64,000 nucleotides of DNA from Rhizobium sp. AQ_MP (GTDB lineage Bacteria; Pseudomonadota; Alphaproteobacteria; Rhizobiales; Rhizobiaceae), in NCBI RefSeq assembly GCF_014237835.1, contig NZ_JACJVI010000004.1:186001-250000 (forward strand), in the 5' to 3' direction. Numbering within the stretch: position 1 is the first letter of the stretch; each line of letters starts with the position of its first letter. The notes beneath the pieces were generated by a model, which was not told the origin of the DNA, searched no databases, and saw only the letters and a list, made by a program, of their open reading frames with translations. Positions 24,645 to 34,516 of this stretch are shown piece by piece. Both the position numbers and the translations under genes were made by a program.

Positions 24645-26798
24645 TCAGCCGGTGATCTTGGAGAAATCGGCGACTGTGCCGGTTGCCTCGCGGATGGCCT
24701 TCAAGAGCGCAAGGCGGTTGGCGCGGATGGCCGCGTCCTCGTCGTTGACCAAGACATCCTCGAAGAACTTGTCGACCGGGCCGCGCAGGGTCGAGAGCGC
24801 CTGCATGGCGGAGCGGAAGTCTTCCGATGCCACGGCTTCGGCTGCCGATTGCGAGGCTGACTGGATGGCGGCGAAGAGTGCCTTTTCGGCATCGAGCTTG
24901 AGTAGTGCTTCCGACACGCCATCGGCGACGACGGTGCCCTTCTTCTCTTCGGCGGCCAGCAGCTGGGTGGCACGCTTGGTGCCGGCCAAGAGATTCAGGC
25001 CGTCTTCCGAGGTGATGAAGGCGGTGAGCGCCTCGGCCTTGCGGGCGACCACAAGCAAGTCGTCGGCTTCGGGCGTCAGCACGGCGTCGATGATGTCATG
25101 GCGGGCGCCCTGATCGCGCAGATAGACCTTTAGGCGGTCGTGGAAGAAGGAGAGGAGGTCGGCATCCTTGGCGACCGATGCGATGGGCAGCCGGATGCCC
25201 TTCTCCAGGATCATGCGCACAACACCCAGCGCTGCGCGGCGCAGGGCATAGGGATCTTTCGAACCCGTCGGCTTTTCGTCAATCGCCCAGAAGCCCACGA
25301 GCGTGTCGAGTTTGTCGGCGAGCGCGACGGTGAGGCCGACCTTGTCTTCCGGCAGGCGGTCCGACGGGCCGTTCGGCTTCCAGTGGTCTTCGATGGCGGC
25401 AGCGACAGAGGTGTTCTCGCCCTGCAGCAGCGCGTATTTCCGCCCCATGGCGCCCTGAAGTTCGGGGAATTCGCCGACGGCTTCGGTGCGAAGGTCAGCC
25501 TTTGCCAGCACCACAGCGCGGTCAACGAGGGCCAGATCGGCACCAACGATCGGGGCCAGCACTTTGGCAAGTTCGCGGATGCGCGCGACGCGTTCCCCTT
25601 GCGTGCCCAGCTTGGCATGGAAAGTCACGTTCAGCGCATCGAGCTTGGCCATGCGCTGGTCGAGCGGCTTCTTCAGGTCCAGATCGAACTTGGCGGCAGA
25701 GGCCTTCAGCGTATCGAGGTCCGGCAGGTCGCCCTGGTCGCGCTTCCAGAAATGCAGCGCATCCGACAGGCGCGCGCGCACGACCTTGCCATTGCCATGC
25801 ATGATCTCGCGGCCGCCGTCGGTGGCCTGGATGTTGGAGATCAGGATGAAATGGTTGGAGAGCTTGTCCGTCGCACCCTGCGGACGCACGACGAAGCACT
25901 TCTGGTTGGTCTTGATCGTCAGGCGGATGATCTCGGCCGGGATCGAGAGGTAATCCTCCTCGAACGTGCCGAGCAGAACCTGCGGCCATTCGACGAGGCC
26001 GGAGACTTCCTCCAGCAGGCCTTCGTCCTCGACCAGTTCCAGCCCATTGGCAAAGGCGATGTCGCGGGCGTCATGCAGGATCATGTCCTTGCGGCGCTCG
26101 GCATCGAGGATGACCTTGGCGCGTTCCAGATTGGTGACGTAATCGTCGAAGCGCTTGACGGTGATGGCATCGGGCGCGTGGAAGCGGTGGCCGTAGGTGA
26201 CGTTGCCCGCCACGATGCCGTCGATCTCGAAGGGGATGACCTGGACTTCGTCATGCTCGGGGCCGAAGGTGCAGACGATGGACTGCAGCGGGCGCACCCA
26301 GCGCAGGCTTTCCATGCCCTTGCCCTCGATGCCGCCATAGCCGGAGCCCTTGGGCATGGAGGCAAAACCGGAGCGCATCGACTTCGGCCAGGGGAATGTG
26401 CGGATGATGCCCGGCATCACATCGGCTATGATCTCTTCCGCCGCACGGCCGGGCTTTTCCAGATAGGCGACGTAGAAATCACCCTTCTTCGGATCGGTCT
26501 TGACGATGGCCTGGTCGATCGAAGTCAGGCCCGCGCCGCGCAGGAAGCCATCGATTGCTCCTTGAGGCGCTGAAACGCTCGGGCCCTTCTTCTCTTCCTT
26601 GATGTCTGCAGAGCGCGCGGTAAGGCCGCGGATATCCAGCGTAAGGCGGCGCGGCGTCCAGTATTCGCGCGCACCCTCATAGGTGAGACCCACATCGACA
26701 AGCGCATCGGTGACCATCTTCTTCAGATCGCCAGCCGCCTTGCGCTGCATGCGGGCGGGGATTTCTTCGGAGCGGAGTTCGAGCAGGAGATCGGGCAT
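24645..26798 (-). CDS. glyS: glycine-tRNA ligase beta subunit
   Basis: Beta subunit of the heterotetrameric glycyl-tRNA synthetase, 717 residues, the normal length. It starts [20 protein letters not shown] as the family does and contains GYRRF-region equivalents ([15 protein letters not shown]) and a C-terminal anticodon-binding domain from about residue 600 to the end ([21 protein letters not shown]). The alpha subunit gene glyQ is about 7.7 kb away on the same strand instead of adjacent, with sensor, toxin-like and aroA genes between. It should form one enzyme with the glyQ product. Confidence 0.97.
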   Translation of the reverse strand: MPDLLLELRSEEIPARMQRKAAGDLKKMVTDALVDVGLTYEGAREYWTPRRLTLDIRGLTARSADIKEEKKGPSVSAPQGAIDGFLRGAGLTSIDQAIVKTDPKKGDFYVAYLEKPGRAAEEIIADVMPGIIRTFPWPKSMRSGFASMPKGSGYGGIEGKGMESLRWVRPLQSIVCTFGPEHDEVQVIPFEIDGIVAGNVTYGHRFHAPDAITVKRFDDYVTNLERAKVILDAERRKDMILHDARDIAFANGLELVEDEGLLEEVSGLVEWPQVLLGTFEEDYLSIPAEIIRLTIKTNQKCFVVRPQGATDKLSNHFILISNIQATDGGREIMHGNGKVVRARLSDALHFWKRDQGDLPDLDTLKASAAKFDLDLKKPLDQRMAKLDALNVTFHAKLGTQGERVARIRELAKVLAPIVGADLALVDRAVVLAKADLRTEAVGEFPELQGAMGRKYALLQGENTSVAAAIEDHWKPNGPSDRLPEDKVGLTVALADKLDTLVGFWAIDEKPTGSKDPYALRRAALGVVRMILEKGIRLPIASVAKDADLLSFFHDRLKVYLRDQGARHDIIDAVLTPEADDLLVVARKAEALTAFITSEDGLNLLAGTKRATQLLAAEEKKGTVVADGVSEALLKLDAEKALFAAIQSASQSAAEAVASEDFRSAMQALSTLRGPVDKFFEDVLVNDEDAAIRANRLALLKAIREATGTVADFSKITG

Positions 26799-26894
26799 CG
26801 ATTGAGACTTTTTCGCTTGTTGCAGAAGGCTGCGGCGGACTTAGCAAGCCGCGCGGCAAAAGTCATCCATGGATCGGTGCAAAATGGCGGTGCA

Positions 26895-27200
26895 TCAGGC
26901 AGCGGTCAGATCGGTTCGTACCGGAATGGCAGCCAGCTCTGCAGCTTTTGCCGTCGCTTCCGTCTTCAGGTCATAGCTCGTCTGGAGGTTCATCCAGAAC
27001 TGCGGCGACATATCGAAATACCGAGCGAGGCGAAGCGCCGTATTGGGCGTCAGTGACGTCTGCTCTGCGACCAGACGCTCGATCCGGGTGCGTGGTACGT
27101 TCAAGAGGCGCGCCAGCGCTCCGGCGCTCAGGCCCATGGGTTCCAGAAACTCATCGCGCAGAATTCCACCTGGATGGACGGGCGGCAGGACGGTTGTCAT
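26895..27200 (-). CDS. higA: HigA-type antitoxin without a visible HigB
   Basis: A 101-residue XRE-family antitoxin. The start PPVHPGGILRDEFLEPMGLS and the helix-turn-helix (AGALARLLNVPRTRIERLVA) with SLTPNTALRLARYFDMSPQFWMNLQTSYDL are the standard HigA pattern. I use the ATG at 27200. higB normally precedes higA, but the 64 bases upstream before the DUF2207 stop do not encode a HigB, and I see no DVEIVDYH-like end there. It may act alone as a repressor or be a relic. Confidence 0.88.
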   Translation of the reverse strand: MTTVLPPVHPGGILRDEFLEPMGLSAGALARLLNVPRTRIERLVAEQTSLTPNTALRLARYFDMSPQFWMNLQTSYDLKTEATAKAAELAAIPVRTDLTAA

Positions 27201-27264
27201 GGCATGTCTCACCGAACAACTAAGCAGCTGAGATGAGGAATGTACCATGCCTCAAGGGAGAGAC

Positions 27265-29199
27265 CTACCACCCTCCCCCGCCACCGCCGCCACCGCCGCC
27301 GCCCGACGAGCCGCCGGAGAAGCCTGAGGAGGATGAGGAGCTGGAGGGCGGTGGGGTTGGGATGGTGGAGGCAATGGTCGAGGCCATGGAGGAGGAGAAG
27401 CCGCCGATGCGACCGCCGAAGCCGCCGGGATTGCTGCCGTGATACCAGCCGGGGCTATAGTTGTCGGCAGCGGCACCGGCTGCGGCGGTGGCAAGCCAGG
27501 TCTGGAAGGTCTCGGACCACGGCTTTTCGACGCCCAGCGCCACAGCATAGGGCAGAAGCTTTTCGAAATGGCTGGGAGACATGGTCGGCGCGCCGGCCGT
27601 GTTCATGCGGTCTTCTTCCGCAAGCGTCAGATAGGTGCGCAGGCCCTCGATGCCGTCCATCAGCTTGCGGCCGAGCGGGGTCGGCGCGCCCATGATGTAG
27701 AAGAAGAGCAGGTTCACCAGGAGGATACCGCCGAAGGCGACGAGGACCGGGAACTGGTGGGTCGCTTCGAGGTCGATCCACATCGAGATCAGCATCAGCG
27801 CCAGGGTCGACAGCGCGACGAAGCCGATGAGGGCCAGCGCCAAGACGATCATGATCCTGCTGAACAGCGAGCGGCCGCGCCTGAAGGAATTCACCAGCCC
27901 GATGGTGAAGGTACCGAAGAACACCGAGAAGAAAGTCGGCACGAAGATGAGTGCGTAGACGTCTTCGGAGAGATCGCCGAAGATGAAGAGGCAAGCGACG
28001 ACCGCGATGGACAGGCCGATGCCGAACGAGGTGTAGCCGGCATTGCCCTTGTAATATCTGTTGCGGTGTTCCTTTTCGATGGCTTGGCGGAAACGGTTTC
28101 CGACGGACTTGACCCGTTCACCATTGGCCTTGTCGATGACGATTGCCTTGCCGGCCGTGGGGATCTCGGCGATCAGCGCCGCCTCGCCGGATTGCAGCTT
28201 GCCTTCCACACGCTTCTCCGTGCGGCGGATCGTGATGCTGCTGTCGAGGTCGTCGAGTTCGACGTAGCCCTTCACCGCCAAATCGAGAGCGGAGGCGGAC
28301 AGCGCAGTCCAACCGGCACCGGAAAAGCCCTTGTTGTCGATGTAGTTGACCAATGCGGGCGAGATGCCTTCGGGCGCATCCCAGCGCGGGACGATGACCC
28401 CCTTGGAGGGATCACGGCCGACGACCACCCAGGAACGGAGGTAGTAGAGGAAGATGACGGCAAGGCCGCCAAAGCCGATGATGGTGTTGAGGTTGTCGCG
28501 GATGAACCACCAGGTGGTATCCTCTGAAGAGGGCGCGGCGACCAGCCCCTTGTCGAAGGCGAGTACGATGGTCAGGCCCTCGTTCGGGCCGAGGGGGGCT
28601 GTAGTCTGAAATTCCAGACCGTTCGATCCCGGGATTTCACGCGCATTTTGCTCCTGAGAGCCTGATGGACCGGTGTAGAAGGTAGTCTTGGTCGGGAGAG
28701 CATTCTCGGGCAGCGTGACCGTCGCACCGGCGCGATCGATCGGGAAGAGCCAGCCATTGCCGGTCACGTTCCAGTAGAGCTCGTCGTGATCGTCGAAATA
28801 ACGGATCTGGCGGCCGGTGCGGTAGGTGATGGTATAGGTGTATTCACCAGGACGCAGGAAGACGTCTGCAGAGCCGGTATAGATCCGGATGCCGCCTGTG
28901 ACGTTTTCGGTATGATAGTCTTCGGGCTGGCCGTCCCGCTCCACCGAGATCAGGTCGAAATCGACCTTCTGGCGGAACCCGCGCGCATCCTGCGCATAGA
29001 GCGGAAAGTCCCGAAAAATGCCGCGCTTGATGTCATTGCCTTCGGCATTGACGGTGATCGTCTCCGTCACCTCGAGCGTTGCGTCGGGAAAGACGGTGAT
29101 GGCGGCGTGGTAGTCGCGGATGACTTCCTCAGCCTGCGCGCCGCATGCCATCCAGAGAAGGAGAAGGAAGGCGGAGCACAGGCGAAGGAGCATGGTCAT
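27265..29199 (-). CDS. DUF2207 membrane protein with poly-Ser/poly-Gly tail
   Basis: A 644-residue secreted/membrane protein: signal peptide ([21 protein letters not shown]), a DUF2207 domain ([22 protein letters not shown] onward, about 25-250), one TM near residue 240, a soluble part, then two to three further TMs around 400-480. The end is unusual: [16 protein letters not shown] followed by eleven Gly and a final Trp. Function is unknown; DUF2207 proteins often sit beside lemA, as here with aroA between. Its ATG overlaps the aroA stop by 4 bases (ATGA), so the two are coupled. A second ATG 6 bases downstream is an alternative start. Confidence 0.88.
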   Translation of the reverse strand: MTMLLRLCSAFLLLLWMACGAQAEEVIRDYHAAITVFPDATLEVTETITVNAEGNDIKRGIFRDFPLYAQDARGFRQKVDFDLISVERDGQPEDYHTENVTGGIRIYTGSADVFLRPGEYTYTITYRTGRQIRYFDDHDELYWNVTGNGWLFPIDRAGATVTLPENALPTKTTFYTGPSGSQEQNAREIPGSNGLEFQTTAPLGPNEGLTIVLAFDKGLVAAPSSEDTTWWFIRDNLNTIIGFGGLAVIFLYYLRSWVVVGRDPSKGVIVPRWDAPEGISPALVNYIDNKGFSGAGWTALSASALDLAVKGYVELDDLDSSITIRRTEKRVEGKLQSGEAALIAEIPTAGKAIVIDKANGERVKSVGNRFRQAIEKEHRNRYYKGNAGYTSFGIGLSIAVVACLFIFGDLSEDVYALIFVPTFFSVFFGTFTIGLVNSFRRGRSLFSRIMIVLALALIGFVALSTLALMLISMWIDLEATHQFPVLVAFGGILLVNLLFFYIMGAPTPLGRKLMDGIEGLRTYLTLAEEDRMNTAGAPTMSPSHFEKLLPYAVALGVEKPWSETFQTWLATAAAGAAADNYSPGWYHGSNPGGFGGRIGGFSSSMASTIASTIPTPPPSSSSSSSGFSGGSSGGGGGGGGGGGW

Positions 29200-30461
29200 T
29201 TCGGATCGTTCCTGACGAGCTCGACGCCGAGCGAGGCGAGCGCATCCCAGTAGCCGGGATAGGTCTTGGCCACGCAGCCGGGGTCGAGAATGGTGATGTC
29301 GCGGATCTTGAGGCCCGCGAGCGCAAAGCTCATGGCGATGCGGTGATCGGCAAAGGTGTCGATCTCGGCCGGCAGGGACTGGCCGACAAGAGATGGGTCG
29401 GAGAAGACGAGCAGGTCGTCGCCCTCTTCTTTCGCCAGGCCTTCGCGAATGTTGTTGAGGCCGGTCGAGACGGCGCGGATGCGGTCGCATTCCTTGACGC
29501 GCAGGTTCTCGATGCCGACGAAGCGGACCGGGGTCTCGTTGAAGGCGGCGAGCACGGCAATCGTCGGGATGGCATCCTGCATCTGGCTGCCGTCGATCAC
29601 GGCGGGCATGTTGGGGAACTGCGCGATCACGTCATAGGCCTTGGCATCCGGCTGGGTGAAAGCCTCGGACGGCGTGCCGATATCGATCTGGCCCTTGGTC
29701 AGAACTTCAGCACCCCAGAGATAAGTGGCAGCGGAGGCATCGGGCTCGATGTGGAAATCGGTCGCGGTATAGCCCGTCGGCTGGATGACCCAGGACGATG
29801 GTGTCGGCTGCTCCACCTTGGCACCGAAGGCGCGCATGGCCGACATTGTCAGGTCGATATAACCACGGGCGCCGATATCGGCACCGGCAAGCTCGATGGT
29901 GAACGGCTCAGAACCGCAGGCTGCGGCCATCTGGAGAGCGGAGACATATTGGCTGGAAAGCCCGGCATCGATCACGACATGGTTCTTCTCGAAACGGCCG
30001 GTGGCATCGATCGTGACAGGCGGGCAGCCGGTGGGGCTTTCGATGGTGACACCGAGCGACTTCAGAGCTTCGACCAGCGGCTTGATCGGGCGCTTGCGCA
30101 TATGCTCGTCGCCATCGACGACATAGCGGCCATGGCCAAGCGCCAGCGCAGCAGTGAGGAAGCGGGTCGCGGTGCCGGCATTGCCGAGGAAGAGCGGGGC
30201 TAACGGGGCCTTGAGCTGACCGGAGCTGGTGACGACGAAGGTGGTGGCATCCGGCTCCTCGACGCTCACGCCCATCTGGCGCAGCGCTTCGGCCATGTAA
30301 CGGGTGTCGTCGCTTTTCAGCGCGCCGGTCAGGCGGCTCGTGCCCTTCGCCAGACCTGCCAGGAGAAGCGCGCGGTTGGTGATGGATTTCGAACCCGGAG
30401 GGCTCACCTTGCCGGTCAGGGCATGGGCGGGCGGAAGGATGGTCACACTGTCAGTCGTCAT
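29196..30461 (-). CDS. aroA: 3-phosphoshikimate 1-carboxyvinyltransferase (EPSP synthase), class I-like
   Basis: Sixth step of the shikimate pathway, joining PEP to shikimate 3-phosphate. The 421-residue protein has [17 protein letters not shown] at the N-terminus, [17 protein letters not shown] (about residue 85), [11 protein letters not shown] and [15 protein letters not shown] near the end. These are class I type signatures as in E. coli and plants, not the CP4 type usual in Agrobacterium. In the GNAGTAMRP motif the last Pro is Phe and the Met is Thr here. Start ATG 30461, or TTG 30476. It sits between lemA and DUF2207 in one minus-strand run, not beside cmk and rpsA. Confidence 0.93.
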   Translation of the reverse strand: MTTDSVTILPPAHALTGKVSPPGSKSITNRALLLAGLAKGTSRLTGALKSDDTRYMAEALRQMGVSVEEPDATTFVVTSSGQLKAPLAPLFLGNAGTATRFLTAALALGHGRYVVDGDEHMRKRPIKPLVEALKSLGVTIESPTGCPPVTIDATGRFEKNHVVIDAGLSSQYVSALQMAAACGSEPFTIELAGADIGARGYIDLTMSAMRAFGAKVEQPTPSSWVIQPTGYTATDFHIEPDASAATYLWGAEVLTKGQIDIGTPSEAFTQPDAKAYDVIAQFPNMPAVIDGSQMQDAIPTIAVLAAFNETPVRFVGIENLRVKECDRIRAVSTGLNNIREGLAKEEGDDLLVFSDPSLVGQSLPAEIDTFADHRIAMSFALAGLKIRDITILDPGCVAKTYPGYWDALASLGVELVRNDPK

Positions 30462-30497
30462 GGATCCCAGTCTCAATGCATCGTCCGGAGAAGGACG

Positions 30498-31049
30498 TCA
30501 GAACTTGACCGTCGGTACCGCACGGTCGGCCTCGTTGGCAATCTCGAAATAGGGTTTCTTCGAGAAGCCGAACTGGCCGGCGACGAAGTTGTTGGGGAAG
30601 CTCTCGACCTTGACGTTCAGATCGCGGGCCGCACCGTTGTAGTAACGGCGCGACATCTGGATCTCGCCCTCGACGGTTTCGAGCGACTTCTGCAGCTCGA
30701 GGAAGTTTTCGTTGGCCTTCAGGTCCGGATAGGCTTCGGCAAGCGCGATGATCTTGCCGAGCGCTGCGCCGAGAAGCCCCTCGGCTGCCGCACGGCCGGC
30801 GACATCCCCTGCGGGGACCGCCTGCGCCTTGTTGCGCAGTTCCACGACGCTTTCCAGCGTATCCTTTTCGTGGCCGGCATACCCCTTCACGGTCTCGATC
30901 AGGTTCGGGATCAGATCAGCACGGCGCTTCAGCTGCACATCAATGCCGGACCAGGCTTCCTCGGCCATCTGCCGGGCCTTCACGAGGCCGTTGTAGATGA
31001 AGACGAGATAGAGGCCGATGGCGGCAAGGATGGCAAGGGTCGTGAACAT
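30498..31049 (-). CDS. lemA: LemA family protein
   Basis: A 183-residue membrane-anchored protein of the LemA family. One N-terminal TM (TLAILAAIGLYLVFIYNGLV) is followed by a helical cytoplasmic or periplasmic domain with the family block VQLKRRADLIPNLIETVKGY, and by ANENFLELQKSLETVEGEIQ with the ISRRYYN-like segment MSRRYYNGAARDLN. The function is not established. The gene heads a run with aroA and DUF2207; LemA and DUF2207 genes are often linked, which suggests joint action at the membrane. Confidence 0.92.
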   Translation of the reverse strand: MFTTLAILAAIGLYLVFIYNGLVKARQMAEEAWSGIDVQLKRRADLIPNLIETVKGYAGHEKDTLESVVELRNKAQAVPAGDVAGRAAAEGLLGAALGKIIALAEAYPDLKANENFLELQKSLETVEGEIQMSRRYYNGAARDLNVKVESFPNNFVAGQFGFSKKPYFEIANEADRAVPTVKF

Positions 31050-31233
31050 GATGCGGAAGGCTCCCAGCTGAATGCACGGCACGTTAGCCGGTCGTCACGG
31101 GAAAGTCATGACCGAAGTTCCAGAGCGCAACTGCCGGGGCGATCGGTCAAATTGATGGCAATCGCGCACCGATCCATTAATCCGGCATCACTAATATGGC
31201 AGCTCAAGAGGTGTTTTGCGGCGGGGCAATCGC

Positions 31234-33246
31234 ATGCAAGTAACGACCTGGACCAATCAGCCCATCTGGGCCCTTCAGGCAAGCCGCGAAATTCTGAAAG
31301 CGGCCATTCTCGATCGCCGGCTTGGCGAGACACTGAAGGAGATCCTGTCCATCATTACTGCGCTACCGCAACTCGAACTGTCCGAGATGGCGGCCATCTA
31401 CATCCGGGACGCGGTACAGGACCGTCAGCGATTGCTGCATCACAACACTGCCGACCAGCTGGACCTGCCGATCGACCTGCCTCCCGGTGCGCGCATGCCG
31501 GAATGTATTGCCGACCGGGACGATCTCATCCCCTACTGGATCCCGATCAGCATGCCCGGCGATCCCGATTTCGGCATCGGCGTGTTCTTCAGCCGCAGTG
31601 AAAAACCGATTTCATTGGAAGGTCTCTCTGCCCTGCGACTGCTGGTGCAGGAGATCGGGCCGGTGATACAGCAGCGCAATGGCTGCACGTCATCCCTTCT
31701 GGACCTGGTCGAACTCTCAACCGACGAGATCTATATCTTCGAGCATCAGCGCTTCACGATCAGTCGGACAAACGCGACGGCGAGTGTCCGCACCGGCTAT
31801 AGCCCTGAAGCGCTTGCGGGCATGACGCCCGCCTCCTTGAAGGTCGGCATCTCCGAGCTCGATTATCGCGCCAAGCTCATGCCACTCGTCGCGGGCGGAG
31901 CGCAAAGCGTGACATTCGACGCAATCCAGCGGCGGCGGAACGGGACGGTCTATCCGGTGAAGGTGCATGTGTGGCGCATCCGGGGTCCCTCTTCCGACCT
32001 TTTTGCGGAAGTCGCGATCGCCAAAGCCGACCAGCGCAAAGCCTTCGGCTTGCTGGAACAGGTGTTCGATGCGATCCCGGGTGGCATCGGCGTTTTCGAC
32101 AATCGCTCACGCCTCTTGATGGCCAACCGGCGGCTCTACGATCTGATGAACATACCGCCGGAGCTTTTTCCGCCGGGTTCCACATTCGAGGATATCCTGC
32201 GCTACAACGCCAGTCGTGGCGAATGGGGTGATGGTGATCCTGAAGCCATGGTGCGCGAGCGGGTGGAACAGGCTGCGCTCGGCCTGCCCTACAGCTTCGA
32301 GCGCGAACGCAAGAGCGGCAAGGTTCTGGCGGTGCGCTCGGAGCCGCTTTCGAATGGCGGCTATGTGCTGAGCTATACGGACATCACGCTGCGCAAACGT
32401 GCGGAGAAAGAACTGATCCGCAACCGCGACGAACTGGAGAAGACCGTACGCCACCGTACGGCTGAAATTGCCGCCCAGGCGGCGGCACTTGAGGAAGCCC
32501 TTCAGCAGGAAAAGAACATCAATGCGATGCAGCGACAGTTCGTGGCGATGACCAGCCACGAATTTCGCACCCCACTCGCCATCATCGATGGGGCCGCCCA
32601 ACGCATCCAACGCAAGAAGGGCGAGATGGAAGCCGCCTTTCTGGCCGAGAAGACGCAGCAGGTTCGCTCGGCCGTCGCCCGCATGGTTGAGCTGATGGAA
32701 AGCTTCCTGTCCGCAGGGCGCATCGACACCGGCAAGATCGAGCTCTCGCTGGTGGACTGCTCGCTGCACAAGCTCATCGAGCAGGCCATCAAGCGGCAGA
32801 AGCTGTCCTCCCAGCATCACCGCTTCGACGCCGACTATCAGACACTGCCACCCGTGATCCGGTGCGATGCGCTGGCGATCTCGCAAGTGCTGACCAATCT
32901 TCTGTCCAACGCCGTCAAATACGCGCCCCGTGCGCCCGACATCACCATCAGGGGCTGGGAAGAGGACGGCTTCGTCTTCCTCTCCGTCAAGGACGAGGGC
33001 GTGGGCATCGATGCGGAGGACGTGCCGAAACTCTTCCAGCCCTACTTCCGTGCCCGCACCTCGACCGGCATCGCCGGGACAGGCATCGGCCTGTCGCTCG
33101 TCAAGCAGATCGTCACTCTGCACGACGGCGACATCTTCGTCGAAAGCGAACGCGGCAAGGGAACCTGCTTCACCCTCGTCCTGCCGGTCCAGGGGCCGGC
33201 GGCGAAGGATACTGCCGAAACGGCGCCGGAGGTGAGCGCTGCCTGA
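31234..33246 (+). CDS. PAS-domain hybrid-less sensor histidine kinase
   Basis: A 670-residue soluble histidine kinase (no convincing TM). The first 165 residues look like a degenerate GAF-type domain. Two PAS domains follow at about 170-285 and 280-395 (second with GGIGVFDNRSRLLMANRRLYDLM). Next come a coiled coil (about 395-435), the HisKA domain with phospho-acceptor H442 in MTSHEFRTPL, and HATPase_c with the N box NLLSNAVKYAPRAPD, DEGVGID and GTGIGLSLVKQIV. Start ATG at 31234; a TTG at 31216 is also possible. The response regulator gene starts 27 bases after its stop. The PAS domains suggest an intracellular signal such as redox or a ligand. Confidence 0.9.
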   Translation: MQVTTWTNQPIWALQASREILKAAILDRRLGETLKEILSIITALPQLELSEMAAIYIRDAVQDRQRLLHHNTADQLDLPIDLPPGARMPECIADRDDLIPYWIPISMPGDPDFGIGVFFSRSEKPISLEGLSALRLLVQEIGPVIQQRNGCTSSLLDLVELSTDEIYIFEHQRFTISRTNATASVRTGYSPEALAGMTPASLKVGISELDYRAKLMPLVAGGAQSVTFDAIQRRRNGTVYPVKVHVWRIRGPSSDLFAEVAIAKADQRKAFGLLEQVFDAIPGGIGVFDNRSRLLMANRRLYDLMNIPPELFPPGSTFEDILRYNASRGEWGDGDPEAMVRERVEQAALGLPYSFERERKSGKVLAVRSEPLSNGGYVLSYTDITLRKRAEKELIRNRDELEKTVRHRTAEIAAQAAALEEALQQEKNINAMQRQFVAMTSHEFRTPLAIIDGAAQRIQRKKGEMEAAFLAEKTQQVRSAVARMVELMESFLSAGRIDTGKIELSLVDCSLHKLIEQAIKRQKLSSQHHRFDADYQTLPPVIRCDALAISQVLTNLLSNAVKYAPRAPDITIRGWEEDGFVFLSVKDEGVGIDAEDVPKLFQPYFRARTSTGIAGTGIGLSLVKQIVTLHDGDIFVESERGKGTCFTLVLPVQGPAAKDTAETAPEVSAA

Positions 33247-33273
33247 CCCCTGGGAGCCTGAAAGGAAGATGAC

Positions 33274-33675
33274 ATGATCACCGTGCTTTGCGTCGAAGAC
33301 GAAAGAGACGTCCGTGAACTGATCGTCGAGGAGTTGGAGGAGGCCGGCATTCGCGTGCTGCAGGCGGAAAACGGCAAAGAGGGGCTCGACAAGATCCTGA
33401 CCCAACGCCCGGATATCGTTATCTCCGACATCACTATGCCGGAAATGGACGGGATCTCGATGCTTGGAGAATTGCAGATCAACCACCCGCAATTCTCCAA
33501 CATGCCCTTCCTGTTCCTGACCGCGCTCGCCGACCGGGAAAAGATGATCGAGGGCCTAGGCGCCGGCGCAGAGAGCTATCTCACCAAACCGATCGACTTC
33601 GACGTGCTGATGGCGAAGATCCACGGACTGGTGGTCCGGATCGAAAACCGGGTGGCGGCGGGGCTGGAGTTTTAG
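33274..33675 (+). CDS. single-domain response regulator
   Basis: A 133-residue receiver-only protein. The phospho-acceptor is Asp52 in IVISDITMPEMDG, with the acidic pair at residues 8-9 (CVEDERD), Thr83 and Lys105 in YLTKPIDF. It has no output domain, so it must act by protein contacts or as a phosphate sink or relay. It follows its kinase by 27 bases and is the natural cognate partner. Confidence 0.93.
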   Translation: MITVLCVEDERDVRELIVEELEEAGIRVLQAENGKEGLDKILTQRPDIVISDITMPEMDGISMLGELQINHPQFSNMPFLFLTALADREKMIEGLGAGAESYLTKPIDFDVLMAKIHGLVVRIENRVAAGLEF

Positions 33676-33684
33676 GGAAGCTCT

Positions 33685-34401
33685 TCAGGCTTGTCCGGCG
33701 CGGGGTAGACTTAAGATATGCAAGCCGTGAACCACTTCTCCGGCTCGATCGAATCTGGGCTTGATTACATCGAGGAACTGCTGATCACCATGCTCATAGG
33801 CACGCCATAGGGGGTAAGCCACCATGTCCGCATACTGGACGAGGCGGGTCGCCTTGGAGTTGACGAAGAATGGCACGTCGACGAGGTTGCGTAGCTTACC
33901 CCAGCGATGGCCGTGCCGGCGAAAATTGATGGCCAGTTCCTGCAAGCGTGTTTCTTTGGTCGATTCATCCATGATGATGATACCGCGCTGGGTATTGCTG
34001 CGCCTATGCATGCGTGCCAGAAACTGGTCAAAGCGGCTGCAAAGATGCTCGAAACAATAGTCCATCACATCCTCATCCGGCATGGCCGCTTTCTCGACAA
34101 CGATGCCGAAAAGTGCCCACTCTCTCTTCAACTGTTCAGTGGTTTTCAACGCCTCGCAAAGACATTCGCGGCGCACTTCCCTGCTCCCCAGACGACGCCA
34201 GCGGTTGCGGCCCGACTGCATTTCATTGGCATGAAACTCCAGCCTGTGCGGCTCCTCCGCTACGATGTTTCGCGCCAACTCATCTAGCAAAAGATCAAGG
34301 TGATAAACCTGCCGCTCGAACACGGCTATGCCCGCCAGAACGAAGTGCCTCTCGTTCTTGTTCGGTATCGAACCCGCATCATCGACATAGAGCAGATACA
34401 T
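33685..34401 (-). CDS. DUF3800 domain protein
   Basis: A 238-residue DUF3800 protein. The family core is visible: MYLLYVDDAGSIPNKNERHFVLAG with the acidic YVDDAG, then GIIIMDESTKETRL and VDVPFFVNSKATRLVQYADMVAY with the later Asp. These acidic residues suggest an RNase H-like fold and nuclease-type chemistry, which is an inference. DUF3800 genes are often found in mobile and defence loci. The gene and its 115-base upstream region look less GC-rich than the neighbours and split the space between glyQ and the sensor genes, which suggests acquisition. Confidence 0.82.
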   Translation of the reverse strand: MYLLYVDDAGSIPNKNERHFVLAGIAVFERQVYHLDLLLDELARNIVAEEPHRLEFHANEMQSGRNRWRRLGSREVRRECLCEALKTTEQLKREWALFGIVVEKAAMPDEDVMDYCFEHLCSRFDQFLARMHRRSNTQRGIIIMDESTKETRLQELAINFRRHGHRWGKLRNLVDVPFFVNSKATRLVQYADMVAYPLWRAYEHGDQQFLDVIKPRFDRAGEVVHGLHILSLPRAGQA

Positions 34402-34466
34402 GAAGGCGGCCGAGTGAAACCAGAGTTTCAGTTAACTGCAAAGGCAGCTCTCTCGACCGCGCTCTA

Positions 34467-34495
34467 CATATAGTAGAAATTCGCACGAAAGTCAA
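34467..34495 (-). promoter_or_regulatory. near-consensus sigma70 promoter of the DUF3800 gene
   Basis: On the minus strand TTGACT (34495-34490), a 17-base spacer and TATATG (34472-34467) lie 66 bases before the DUF3800 start. Both boxes are close to consensus and the surrounding DNA is AT-rich. Confidence 0.7.
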
Positions 34496-34516
34496 TTTCA
34501 CGCAATGCGTGCAGAT

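Noticed and set aside
25140..26573. A 477-residue open frame on the plus strand
   Set aside because: It is antisense to glyS and has no family resemblance.
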